A stretch of DNA of 64,000 nucleotides. It comes from Moniliophthora roreri. Lineage: Eukaryota > Basidiomycota > Agaricomycetes > Agaricales > Marasmiaceae. The stretch lies in contig LATX02000078.1 in assembly GCA_001466705.2 (NCBI GenBank), positions 744,001 through 808,000 on the forward strand. The letters run 5' to 3'. Shown here piece after piece: positions 1 through 11,443 of the stretch; within the stretch, counting starts at the first letter, position 1; each line of letters opens with the position of its first letter. The notes beneath the pieces are model-generated. The model saw only the letters and a program-made list of their open reading frames with translations, was not told the DNA's origin and made no database searches. The position numbers and the translations under genes were made by a program.

Positions 1-308
1 TACCAATAAGTAGAGATGTTCAAATGGGATATTGGTATTATAGACAATTCTTCTCTGTCCATTCTCAAGCTTTTCCTATCAAATTAGACTTTCAGGACGA
101 GTTCGACGCTCGAAATTCAGTTGTGTGGCACCAGATCCAATTCCCACACTCTTGTTCCCATTTTGGTTCAGGCATTGTTCCGAAGATCCCCCGGTTCTTG
201 ACCCCAGCAAGGACTCGAGTATGTCGACTCCGAGTCGTCATTCTTCCATCTGCCTACTCTCTTCTACTCACGCACTGCAAATAATCCATTCTCCTCAAAA
301 ATTCCAAC
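1..308. other. intergenic, no gene seen
   Basis: Short open frames occur here, but none has a recognisable domain. The stretch is probably the promoter and 5' leader of the transporter that starts at 309. Confidence 0.5.
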
Positions 309-2307
309 ATGGACGGCTTGTCCGCTGCCGAGCGACATCGAGAACGGGAACGAAACCTCGACGTATACGTGATCCCAACTCTCCCGTATCTTTCAAGGCC
401 AGAGGACGACGACTGGTTTGAAGAAGATCAACGTCATGAAGATCCCATAGCACTTCACAACTTCACCACCACGATGCACCCCGCTCTCAGGAATGAACAA
501 AATCGTAACGAGGACCTTATACGAACAAAAGCTACCACGTCCGTCCACACGAGAAGAGCACGGATCCAACTCGGAGCTCTCTTCTGGTCTATGTTTCTTG
601 CTGGATGGAGTGACGCTACATTTGGACCATTGTTGCCAAGGATACAGGAGTTCTATCATGTGCGTACCCTCCCTAGTTTCTTGACGGGAATTTCTCTAAA
701 TATCAACAAACTCAAACTCCAGGTCAATGATACCATTGTCTCATTCATCTTTGTGTCTCAATGCCTTGGATTCGTTGTAGGTGCTTCCATTATGGTACCG
801 CTTCTCTATCGGTTTGGTTTTGGGAAGGTTCGAGGTCAAAGTCCACATTCTGCGTTCGCGATTCCTCATCACGATCATCCATAAATAGACAATCGTTCTC
901 GGAGCAATTCTTCATATGTTTGCGAGTGGATTACAGGCGGCCTCTTTATCATTTCCGGTCTTCGTTCTTTCTTGTCTGCTCGCGGGAATTGGCGTGTCAT
1001 TTCAGGTGCATCTTTCTAGTCAATAACTAACCGTTACTTGATATTAAACGGAAGCTCCTAGGACACTGGAGGGAATGCATATGTAGCTAATCTACGCGAG
1101 AACGTGGAGATAAAGATGGGTCTCTTACATGCCGCGTACGGTGCGTTGTCTCTTCATGCTACTCGAAACTTGAGTATTGATCTACCGTCTCAGGCATTGG
1201 AGCTCTTACTTCCCCTTTGGTTGCAACCCAGTTTGCACGATTTCCAGGAAAATGGCACTACCATTTCTTGTGTGCGTTGGTAATCGGCTGTGTTGCTACC
1301 ATTGCTCTTTCCTTGACATTCAAATTCAAGAAACAAGAAGGTATCGCAGTACACCACCTCTCCTTCACATACTTCCATCATGCTCATATCTGCTCACTCT
1401 AGATTGCCTTGCGGATATTGGCCAATTACCGGATGAACCAACGGAAGAAACGCTTACCAGTGCTGGAGGATCATTCAAGCGGATCTTAATGCATAAAAAT
1501 GTGCATCTGTTATCATTATTTACATTGATATATGTTGGTATTGAGGTCACAATTGGGGGTATGTCTTCCTTCTCTTCTTTTTCTCGGTTTTGCTTGCTGA
1601 TATTGGTCAAGGCTGGATTGTGACATATATTCTACGATTAAGAGACGGAGGCGCCAACTCGGGTTACATATCGTCGGGATTCTTTGGTGGTATGTATCTG
1701 TTTCTGGGTGATTAATACATATTACTCAGTGTCGGTTGTACCAGGACTCACGTTTGGCCGTGTTGGCCTCCTTTGGTTGAACGCCAAGGTAGTAGGCATC
1801 TTTCTCAAGTCACTGAACCCAATGTATATGACCTCCCGTAGATAGGTGACCGCTACGCGATGTATCTCTACGCTGTCCTCGCTATCGGGTACGTCCTTGA
1901 CCTCCATACCGCCGATTTTACTCAACTTTGACTTAGCCTTGAGCTCGTCGTCTGGCTGGTACCATCCCTTATCGGTTCCGGTGTATCAATCGCCCTTGTC
2001 GGTGTTCTCCTCGGCCCTATGTATCCCATCGTGATGAATCATGCCGGGCGAATATTACCCCGTTGGCTCCTTACGGGTGCTGTGGGATGGGTCTGTGGGT
2101 TTGGTCAATCTGGGGCAGCCTTGTTACCGTTTTTGACCGGTGCTCTGGCGGGGAAGTTTGGGATCGGCAGTTTACAGCCTGTGTGAGTATAAGAATGCAT
2201 TGGGCCAAATATATTGCACTAACGAAGTGGATAGCTTGGTTGCAATGATGGTCACGATGATTCTAGTGTGGACTATTGTACCTGGAGGGCCGAGGAAGGT
2301 GGATTAG
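309..2307 (+). CDS. MFS transporter
   Basis: Multi-exon gene for a major facilitator superfamily permease of the plasma membrane or an organelle membrane. The first exon encodes a hydrophilic N-terminal tail of about 90 residues, then the first membrane helix with 'FWSMFLAGWSDATFGPLLPR', the typical opening of fungal MFS proteins of the fucose-permease/BSC6-like kind. Later exons, joined by short GT-AG introns, give further helices: 'VSFIFVSQCLGFVVG', 'GLQAASLSFPVFVLSCLLAG', 'LLSLFTLIYVGIEVTIGG', 'GWIVTYILRLRDGGANSGYI', 'LVGVLLGPMYPIVMNHAGR' and 'MMVTMILVWTIVPGGPRKVD', followed by a TAG stop at 2305-2307. This fits the usual 12 helices. The substrate cannot be told from sequence. Some internal exon borders (1330-1430, 1790-1930) are uncertain. 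No stop or frameshift was found that would disable it. Confidence 0.85.
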
Positions 2308-3503
2308 GAGCAGGTATTCTGTTTACGCATGGGATCCAGGTAGCTATGTACTATTATCAACATTGCTGTATTGTTTGCACGCTAGTCTTTTTCGAGTTAC
2401 ACCAAAGGAAGTTAGTATCATATTGGATGTAAAAGGAAAAGAAGGATCCGTAGACCCAGATATCTGCATTGGGAACGCGTCTTCGTAGACTCCGACGTAC
2501 AGAACAAGTGTCGTCATTTGAAGAGAACGGAATAGAACGTGAGTTTTCTTGAGGTAATTGCAAACTGGCATTGAGTGCTAGGTGCTTCTCTCTTTAATGT
2601 GTTGGCTGAAAAAACATCTAAATGGTCCTTGATCCGCCTGACCTGACATATTGGAAGAGTGCGATATGCAGTCGCGGTGAACGATGCGCATTACATATGT
2701 AGTACGCGCCAGGTAACATTCAATTCTATCCACATCCATCCAGTCCTATTCGAGAGCTGTGAGCTTGATTTCTTGATGTTTCCGAGATAATATTGTGCTC
2801 AGAGGACTCGGGGAGGCGACCAACACGCGATCTCGGTAAGTAAAACACCGGGCAAGTATTGTCTGCCGCGGCTTTCTGCTCCCACACATGACCTGCTCAT
2901 GGATAACACCCTTCGATCCTCACCTTCGTGTTGGCAAATTGGGGACCAAAGGAGAAGAGATAGGGCCACCTTCTGGTGCGTTTTTGAAATTACTACTCGA
3001 GCAGACGTATATCGATGCTGACAATTTCTCTTCATGACAGTAGTCTTGCCGTGAATCTGCATTTCTCTGGAAGATTTCATCGCAACCTAATGCATGGACA
3101 GTCCGGCGCTTACTTTCGTCCACTGTAGTCCACTGCTCAGCCCTGCTTGTCCTATTCAAACCGTTGGCAAGACGCATATGGCTTCGGTGCCCAGACGCTC
3201 AAGGCAATGAGGCAACGACTTCAATGATATATCTTCCAGGCAGACAGAAAACTAAGGGATAGTTATTTGGAAGGCAGAGCGGTCTGATCAATCTGAACTA
3301 GAAACCGAAATAGTAAGCCATCTTTTTCTTTTAAGTTCATGATTGCTTCCGTTTTTGTACTTGATGTTGGCGCTGGTGATTGCAGGCTCACTAGCAAGCC
3401 CCATCAACACTAAACAAACCATTGCCATCGTATCTTGATGTCTTCCTCCATGTAGAGAAAGGGCCCAGCTGTCTTCGTCGTATAACACGATATCAATTGT
3501 TGC
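2308..3503. other. intergenic, left part of tandem unit A
   Basis: No gene is seen. From about 2573 the sequence matches, with many substitutions, the regions upstream of genes B and C. For example 'cctgacctgacat' near 2640 recurs near 10655, and the block around 3090-3230 recurs at 7200-7350. The start of the duplicated unit therefore lies upstream of gene A and includes its promoter. Confidence 0.6.
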
Positions 3504-6500
3504 ATGGCCGGTATCCGAGATGCAGAAGATTTCACCTTGAAAACCCGCGATAACTTCCAAAATCAAGGCGGCGTTCACATACAATATCAATATGGCTCTT
3601 CAGGTAGGCAGATTTTGTGTCGCGATCTCTCCACTCACGTAGATGCTTCAAGTTCATACAGACAATCCTGTCCTAAGCCAATCCCGACTCAGCACCCCTT
3701 TCCCTACTCCACATCGCCATGCCTACTCAGACCCTGCCCTGATTTGTCCTGATAATGAACGCTACGCACAACTTCTTATGGGGGAACAGCGAGGCTATCC
3801 GCTATGGATTCCAGGGCCAAACGAATGTCTTCCTGCGGAGTATAGGCAAAAGGGTGCAGAAATCGGAGACGTCGCGGTTTTGACAGACGATGGCATGTTG
3901 GATGTCCTCTTCAATATAACTCGCCCCCCTGACGATCCTGTCAATGTGCACTACGGCGTTCCAGAAGGATTCACACCATTGCAATTCCCTAATTCAAAAA
4001 AGGTCGAGAGGTATCATGGAGATGGACACCATGTTTGCCGCCCTCGATATGGCATCTCAAAACACTCCATTTCCGAACCTCTTGACCGGTGAGTTGGCCG
4101 CTTGCTTTTTATGGACCCAGCTGAATGCATTTATGTTGCATGTAGAACGGAATCATGTCACCGGAGTACAGTGGAGTTCAGGTCCGCGCCGATGGTATCA
4201 GAGGGTGCAATTCTCGTCTTTCCGGACGGCTGTTCTCGCATGGACCTGGCTGATACAACCCTATTCTTGCGCCAAGCAATCGAACACGGAGCCTCTTGGT
4301 TCAGACATGCCGATTCCCTCGGCAGGACCAGGGTCTCGCAGACCGCGACTCTCTACCTTGTCACTGGAGGTGATAAAGCATCATCATTCGGAATGGCCTC
4401 AATACTTAAACACCCTGAAATACCGTTATCGCTGTCCTTTGTCGAAACAGTCGATCAGAGAGGGAAAACGTCCTACAAATGGGGCAGTGATCCCTCTTGT
4501 ACTACTCGGTGCAAACCAGAAACACGCAAAATTCTGGAAAGTAATGCACCCAACGATCATGAGAACCAAAGTCTCTTCCTGCGTGGTTTCTGGCTCTCCC
4601 GTCATGAACAAGCCTCAATAAAGCAGAGCAGCCCGGACAGAGACGCGAGTTTGAAACATGAACAGCAAGGGCTGCCGGGCAGCGACCGTAACGAAAGACG
4701 ATGGCGCGCGAGTAGCAGCCTGCTTTCATCACATCCACAAGATACTTTAAAGCTTACAAGTAGCGATTCACAACTCAAGGTTCGCAGCTTTCCTCTTTCT
4801 TTCGAACGTTTGTATTGATGATCCTCACCGTCAGTCATACCACCCTTGCAACGACATTAACCATTATCTATACGAAACGCTGAGACCCTCGTTTGACAGG
4901 GAGTTGTCTGTCATTGTGATATCTCATGATGAAGATTGGTGTAAATCGAATAAGGTATGGTGCTCTGTTATCTCCTACTAGAGTTGTCAATCAAACAGTA
5001 ATTATAGACCGCGCCAAGTTACCCCCTCGACCCAGAGTCCATTGGAAGGCTGTGTGGTGGCATTCACCATAAGATATTTGGTAGTGAGTCACGTCAACTT
5101 TTGATACTTTCCTGCGGCGATCCATCACGCCCATATTATTTTTAGACGTCATCTACACAATCCGAAATGTATCCGAAGGAACATCCCTGGGACTGACCAC
5201 ATGTGGCAGGTTATTGTCGATGATTTCTAGGGCTCCGGCGCCTTCGCAGAAGGATGAAGAATGCGCCTACGGCGGATCTAAACGGGGGTCTTCGCCAGAA
5301 GGACGCTCGATCTCGCAGGATCCTGGGCTTCGCGGTGATTCCAACACCCAAACAAAGGCACAGTCAACTGCGAAACGAGCGCCGAAGGATACAGACGACT
5401 CCCAAAGTGAATCGTCGGAAGCTGACGGCTCTCAAATTCAGCGACATGATTCATCCACGGACGGGTCAGGTTCGACGTCTCATCCACCGTCAACAGATCA
5501 TTCTAGTGGTGTGAAACGCAAGGAGCGGGAGCCTTCCCAGGAAAGATCGTGTACGCCACCTCAGTCTTCATCAGCGGACGATTCCAAAGGCGTGAAACGC
5601 CAGCGGCGTAGTTTTTCGCCAGAACGAAAATCGGGCTCAGTGCCTCAGCAGGATGGGAATAGCTCCAGCAGCGGGACACTCCCACTCGGGAGTCAAACCC
5701 GCTCGAGTGGCTCTTTAGGTTCAATACGTCAGTCATCAGGTACAAGTGGATCCGACCAAGCACGGTCCCCCGCAAGTCAGTTTTTACAACCGCCGCCTCC
5801 TGGAGCAATCGGAAGTTCGTCTGAAGGTCACATGCCACGAGAATCCAAACGGTCTGTGCTAGGCTCCATTTTAGGTGCGAACTTTTTTATGCATATGCAG
5901 TATGTCCACCTTGGTTGATTTTCGAGGCTATGTTGTGTAGACCTTTGCCCTACACCCCGATCCATACCAGGAGGTTTCGGAGGATCCAATCACGCGCAAG
6001 ACTTCAGCGACTCTTCGACTTTATTCGACTCCTCGACTTCATGCGACGAAGACGATTTCTTGGATGACGGTCATGATTTTGGCGGCGGTGACCTATCAAC
6101 ACTCAGCATTCCAGCTCACCCTCGTGGCTTGACTCGGCCGTATCACAAAGCCCGACGACTTCAAAACCCAGTACACTACCCAGGTGAAGACAGTGTTACT
6201 TCAAGTAGTTCTGGGTGGGATCCCTACGTTACACCGCCTAGTCTAGAGCGGAATGTCGCCTTAACCCCTGTACTGCCCAGGGACCATGACACTTTACAAT
6301 CATCCGAATCTTCAACTCAGGCTTGTGAAAGACCTAGGGTTGCGAATCATACAATCATTGAAGCATCTGTGCGAAGACGCAAGTATGCTCCAAAATTCGC
6401 ATGCGACGTTCAAGGATGTGGTCAGACTTTTACAGCACGACATAATCTGACGAGTACGTACAAAAGTCTGAACACTCTCTCCGGCGTTTCTAATTTGTGG

Positions 6501-6640
6501 GATCCATAGACCATTCAAACTCACATAGCGGCATTAAACCGTACCGATGCTCTTTTTGCGATGTCCGTTTTACCACCAGGTCGGTCCTTAAACGACATGA
6601 GAATAGGTGTAGGATGCGCCCTTGTGAGGAACCAACTTGA
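3504..6640 (+). CDS. tandem gene A: Agaricomycete-type domain plus C2H2 zinc-finger pair
   Basis: Multi-exon gene. The first exon ([12 protein letters not shown]...) ends 'YGSS'; the next in-frame exon starts near 3662. The N-terminal module holds '[17 protein letters not shown]', '[20 protein letters not shown]', '[16 protein letters not shown]' and '[18 protein letters not shown]', then 'DINHYL' and '[11 protein letters not shown]'. I know this layout from many Agaricomycete proteins of unknown function. A Ser-rich linker (about 5200-5870) carries basic nuclear-signal-like patches, 'GVKRKERE' and '[14 protein letters not shown]'. After an acidic exon and the motif 'LSIPAHP', the end has two zinc fingers: CDVQGC...H...H, split by an intron after 'HNLT', and [14 protein letters not shown], which is C-x2-C with H-x3-C. 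Stop at 6638-6640. Likely a nuclear DNA-binding protein; the N-terminal function is unknown. Confidence 0.72.
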
Positions 6641-7617
6641 AGGTGGAGGTGAATCTGACGATTCCAGTTCGGGGACAACTAAAAATGTACGATATCTTTC
6701 GATCCCTGACGCTGGATGATGTTGATGTTGTATTTGAATGACAGAGTAATTTCACCGCTCATCGCGCCGGAGGATCTCAGGATATGTACCTCTCACGAGC
6801 GATACGAATGAAATTAAGATATTTATAGAGTATATAACGTGTCAGATAATATTCAAATTTGTCCTACTCCATCTAGTCCTATATTTGAGAGTTGTGGGCT
6901 TGATATAACCAACACACGATCTCGGTAGACATCGGGGCAAGCACTGCCGCGGCTTTTTGCTGACCTTTCGGACCTACTCATGATCACAACCTGCTCACAA
7001 TGGCCTTATGGACAACATCCCTTCAATCCACACCTTCGCGTTAGTAAATTGGGGATCACAGGAAAAGAGAGAGAGGGCCACCTTCTAGTGTGTTTGTGAA
7101 ATCACTACTCGGGCAGGAGTTTGTCGATGCCGATAAATCACTCTTCATAATAGTAATCTCGCCATGAATCTGGTTTTCCCTAGAAGATTTCATCGCAACC
7201 TAATGCATTGACCGTGACAGTCCGGCGCCTACTTTTGCCCACTGTAGTCCGCTGCTCAACCGCTGCTTGTCCTACTCAAACCGTTGGCAAGACGCATGTG
7301 GCTTTGGTACCCAGATGCTCAAGGCAATGAGGCAACGACTTCAATGATATTCCTTCCGGGGCCGTTAGACAGAAAATCAAGGGGTACCTACTTCGGAGGC
7401 AGTGCATTATAATGTTAGGGACCAGAATAATAGTACGTCGTATGGCTGCTTCCGTTTTTGTTCTCAAGATCTCAACATTGGCGCTGGTGGTTGCAGGCTT
7501 AAATGGCTCACTGGTAATGCCCATCAATACCAAACAAAACATCGCACGCTTTGATATCTCTTTCCACTGAGTGAAGGTGTCTGTTTCCACTGCATCACCA
7601 CAGATCTTTCCGAACGC
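6641..7617. other. intergenic, upstream region of unit B
   Basis: No gene is seen. About 6840-7570 is a diverged copy of the region upstream of gene A, for example 'aaaccgttggcaagacgcat' at about 7278 and about 3157. It probably contains the duplicated promoter of gene B. Confidence 0.6.
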
Positions 7618-9746
7618 ATGTCTGGAATCCGCAAGGCAAAACGTTTCAAGCTCAAGGGCCGTGACTTCTCTCAGAGCAGGGATACATTCAACTTTTATGG
7701 CTCCTCAGGTCAGTTCTAGCTGCGTGGAAGGTAGCCTACGCACTCATATCAAGACTTCCTCAGGGTTTTCAGACAAGGACGCAGACGAGGACAGGCTTAA
7801 CTCTCCCTTCCCTCCTTCCCATCGCTTTCCTGGCCGGTCCTTGGATGACTCTGAGCGCTATGCGCGACTCTTCATGATGGAACAACGAGGATATCCTCTG
7901 TGGTCTCCAGCGCCAAATAGCTCTCTTCCTATCGAGTATATACGCAAAGGCGTTCAAATCGGGGATTTAGGGGTTATCACAGAGGACGGGATGTTTGATT
8001 TCTTGTGCAATATCACTTTGAAAGCTGAAGATCCCATCCATACCCGTCATGGCGTCCCACGAGGTTTCGTCCCACTGGAATGTCCCTTGGATATCGTTTG
8101 GGACAAGCGGTTTCATAGCAATCGTCACCATCTGTGTAGTCCAAAGTATGAGTCGTGGAAAGATTCAATTATCGTGTCAGAGCTTGACATGAGGTGAGCG
8201 GTTGATCACGATTTAGATTTTAGTATCTTGATTTCCTCCACAGGGAGAGTCCTCGATATCGGGAGGCGATTGAATTCACATCTGCAGACCGTATAACAGA
8301 GGGTGCAATTTTGGTCCTTCCAGAAGGTTGTTCTCGTATTGATCTCAAGGACAAGCAGCCCTTCCTAGACCATGCCATTGAAAATGCTCTGTCTTGGTTC
8401 GAGTACGCTGATTCACGCGGAAGGACTAGAGCAGGGAAGACATCCACCTTATATCTCACCACGGGATGCGATAAGGCGACCGCTTGGGGAGTGGCTTCTT
8501 TCATCAAACACTCAGACAGGCAAGTTACACTGCCCTTCTACACAATAGCTGAGGCCGATGGGGGAACACGCTATGAATGGGGTATTGACAAATCGTGCTC
8601 TGCTCGGTGTGCACCAGAAGCGTACTCAGATCCAGACGACTCTGTTCCCGAGCGTCACATCAACCAGTGTCTCTTCCTTCGTGGGTACAGAATATCTCGC
8701 GATAGCGAAGACGAGGAGAAATTGCATCTCGAGCAAGATCTGGCCGCTACGGAGCACGAGCACGAACTGCTATGGGACATTGATAAGCACCATAGGAATG
8801 ACACCTTCGTGAGCTGGAGACGAGGCTCGAACAGCTCTCCACTTTCATACCGCCCCCAAGATGCTTTGAATTTGACGATGTCCGAAACGGAGCCCAAAGT
8901 TAGCAGGTCTTCATTTTTCATGCTTAGAGCCATCATTAACGACCATGTCATCAACAGCCTTACCACCCTTGTGATGATATAAACCGCTTCTTGTCTAATG
9001 CATTGCGGATATCGAGCAGAAACCAGTCACGTTCGGATTGGCGCCCTATCATCTCCATATCTCACGATGAGGACTGGTGTTCACCGGACAAGGTATTAGG
9101 ACTTGCTTTCATTTTCATTGCATTAGCTCAGCTATGACTGGTAGGGTGTTGAGAGTTACCCGCTTGTGCCCCGTTACACTCGATACATTTGGGAAAACCT
9201 CAAAGTGACAATAAGAGATAGTAAGACAACAATCTCTCTTTCCTTCGGAATCTCATTGCTCGCGTTATTTTTCCAGATATCATCTACACAGACGATCAAA
9301 ATGGATTACGACTGTCCACGAGCTTATCTTCGTGCCGAAGCCTTTTTTCCTTCGCATATTCCTCACAAGAAGTGTCCGACAGTTTGAGCAACCTATCAAG
9401 CGATCAAACTCAGTCCCGGAGGTCTCCATCAACCTCGGAATCTGCTTGGGTCGCCCGTAATCTGAAACGAGAAACACCAGATCCGACATTATTGTCTCTC
9501 TCCTCCACCTCTTCGAAGAGGCCTAGAACACTCGATGATGACGAAGATATGATTGCTATGCCACCACCTGAGCCACGGCCACGGAAGAAACGACCAGCAG
9601 TGCGGAAAGGTTGGAAGGGTTGGGTTGAGGGGTCACCGCCTCCCTCAGAGAAGCTGATTAATCTGGATGCTATGCCCTTTCTCCAGGAGAGTAGGACGCG
9701 GAGTGGCAAGAATTTTGATGCTTTAGGTGAAGATGATAGGGTATAA
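7618..9746 (+). CDS. tandem gene B: same N-terminal module, different basic tail
   Basis: Paralogue of A and C. The start at 7618 gives MSGIRKAKRFKL..., which aligns with the starts of A and C. Exon 1 ends 'YGSS' and joins in frame to 'DKDADEDRL' after an intron that ends 'ttttcag'. The conserved module follows: '[17 protein letters not shown]', '[19 protein letters not shown]', '[15 protein letters not shown]', '[20 protein letters not shown]', then 'DINRFL' and '[14 protein letters not shown]'. The C-terminus differs from A and C: it has a KRPR patch, an acidic stretch and a basic block 'PRPRKKRPAVRKGWKGW', then 'RTRSGKNFDALGEDD' and a stop at 9744-9746. There is no zinc finger inside this frame. 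A decayed zinc-finger tail lies just downstream, so B either exchanged its tail or lost it. Confidence 0.68.
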
Positions 9747-9789
9747 GTAGTGAGTCGTGTCTTTTCTATTGAACTGTTCAAATGTTCTA

Positions 9790-10530
9790 AGATTTATAGC
9801 TTCAACGTGGATGGCCGGGGACAGCAGTACAAACCACTACCTAGAATCTGTCTACCTCCTTTTGCTATAGTTTCTGTTGTTCCAAATGCCATCGGTGATT
9901 TCCATTCTACCAGTTAGATGCTACAATCGTTTGGCCATATTTCTCCAATCCCAGGAATAGAAAATCTACTATTTGGGGATGTGGTCAGTATTGCTCCTTT
10001 GGTGTTTTGGGATGCAGTATCAGCTTCAAGTTTCTTCGGTCGACCATCAGAAGACGATGGTTCTAAGTTGCTATCATCTGACATGTCGGATCTTCCTCCT
10101 TTCTCGGACTTTCTGCAAGAAAACAGTCCAGCTTTTCATGGTCCAGCAACAGCTCATTACTGTTTTGGTTTTGCGACCCGGAGCGATTATGGAGTTTATG
10201 CACCCGAAAACACAGGTGCTCATCGTCGTGAGATTGCTGTTAGATCCGTGGCGCCGGCTTTTTACCCTTGGCGTCGTGTCGGCTGTTCTCAGTCGCATCC
10301 GGGGTGAGAAGAGTCCCTGGATAGTCGGCTGCATATTGTTATTCATATTGCGATTCTACATTTACGAAGAGTCACAATCTCGTGAGTGAGTAATCCCAGT
10401 CACCTTATTTCTACACCTTTTCTCTGTCGTATCCGAGTATGTCCCCGCACATGTCAAATTTAAGGTGTAGGTGTGGATTCGGTACGAAGCATGACTACAA
10501 ACACCATGAGAGCGCTGCAAGTCTTTGACA
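9790..10530 (+). pseudogene. decayed linker and zinc-finger tail, homologous to the kinase C-terminus
   Basis: The sequence parallels the kinase tail at 17550-18230. Here 'FGHISPIPG' and 'SDLPPFSDFLQENSPAF' match 'LGHIFPIPE' and 'YLPPFPSSPKENSPAL' there. It continues through a recognisable remnant of the 57-base zinc-finger intron (from about 10386, 'gtgagtaatcccagtcacc') into 'catgagagcgctgcaagtc', which is the coding sequence for the last finger. Frames change several times, the cysteine codons of the first finger are absent, and the intron lacks its 3' end together with much of the second finger. I read it as a non-functional relic, although 9918-10307 stays open. Confidence 0.6.
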
Positions 10531-11443
10531 AGTTGGTGATCAGCAGCAGCTCACTGGCCCACTGTGGTTCCAGTGTTAGAATCTGTTCTTGACACGACAG
10601 AACGAGAGCAAGCACTAGGTGCTTCTATCGCATTGGCTGAAGAGCATCTAATCCACCTGACCTGACATGCATCTTGGAACTTGGAAGAGTGATATTCAGT
10701 CGCGGTGCGCCAGATGACATCTAAATATCCATCCAGTACTATTCGAGAATTGTGGGCTTGTTTTCTTGATGTTTTTGAGATGATACCAGTAAGACTCAAA
10801 CATGCGATGGACATCGGCAGCGGCAAAGCAAGACAAATTGTTCACTGTTTTCAATTTTGTCTGCCGCGGCTTTTCGCTCCCCTCTCATGACGACCTTATG
10901 GACAACACTCCAATCCGCACTTTTAATTTTGGCAAATTCCTGGTCAAGTAAGGAAAACAGAGAGGCCTACTTTCTGGTGCGTTTCCAAATCATTGAATAC
11001 TTGAGCACCCGTTTGTCGAATGCTGACAATTTTTCATGATAGGACGTAGTCTTGTTGTGAATCTGCATTTCCTTAGAAACTTTAACCACACGGGAACACA
11101 CGGATTGTCCAGTCTTTCTCAGTGCTCATAGTCGGTCGTCTGCTTGTCGCATGAAGAATCAAATGGCTGGCTAGATTGCTCAACGTCTGCGATGAGGTAA
11201 CACCTTCAATAATCCTCTGGAAAGAAAACAATGGGTCACCTAGTTTAGAAGCGCCTAGTGCGTGGACAAACGTAGTAGTAAATCGTAAAATTCATGTTTC
11301 CGTTTCCGTTCCCATTGGCGCTGGGCGCTGACGGTTACACGTTTAGTGTCAAAACGGTATCTCCCATCAACGCCAAACAAATCAGTCTCACTTTGATATC
11401 TCGCTGCATCGCAGTATCCTCTCTGCCCTGATTGTTCCGTTAC
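10531..11443. other. intergenic, upstream region of unit C
   Basis: No gene is seen. It contains the third diverged copy of the upstream block, for example 'tcgagaattgtgggcttg' near 10743, matching 2752 and 6889. Confidence 0.55.

Noticed and set aside
24..421. Overlapping short plus-strand frames at the left edge.
   Set aside because: They overlap the leader and first exon of the MFS gene in other frames and have no recognisable content.
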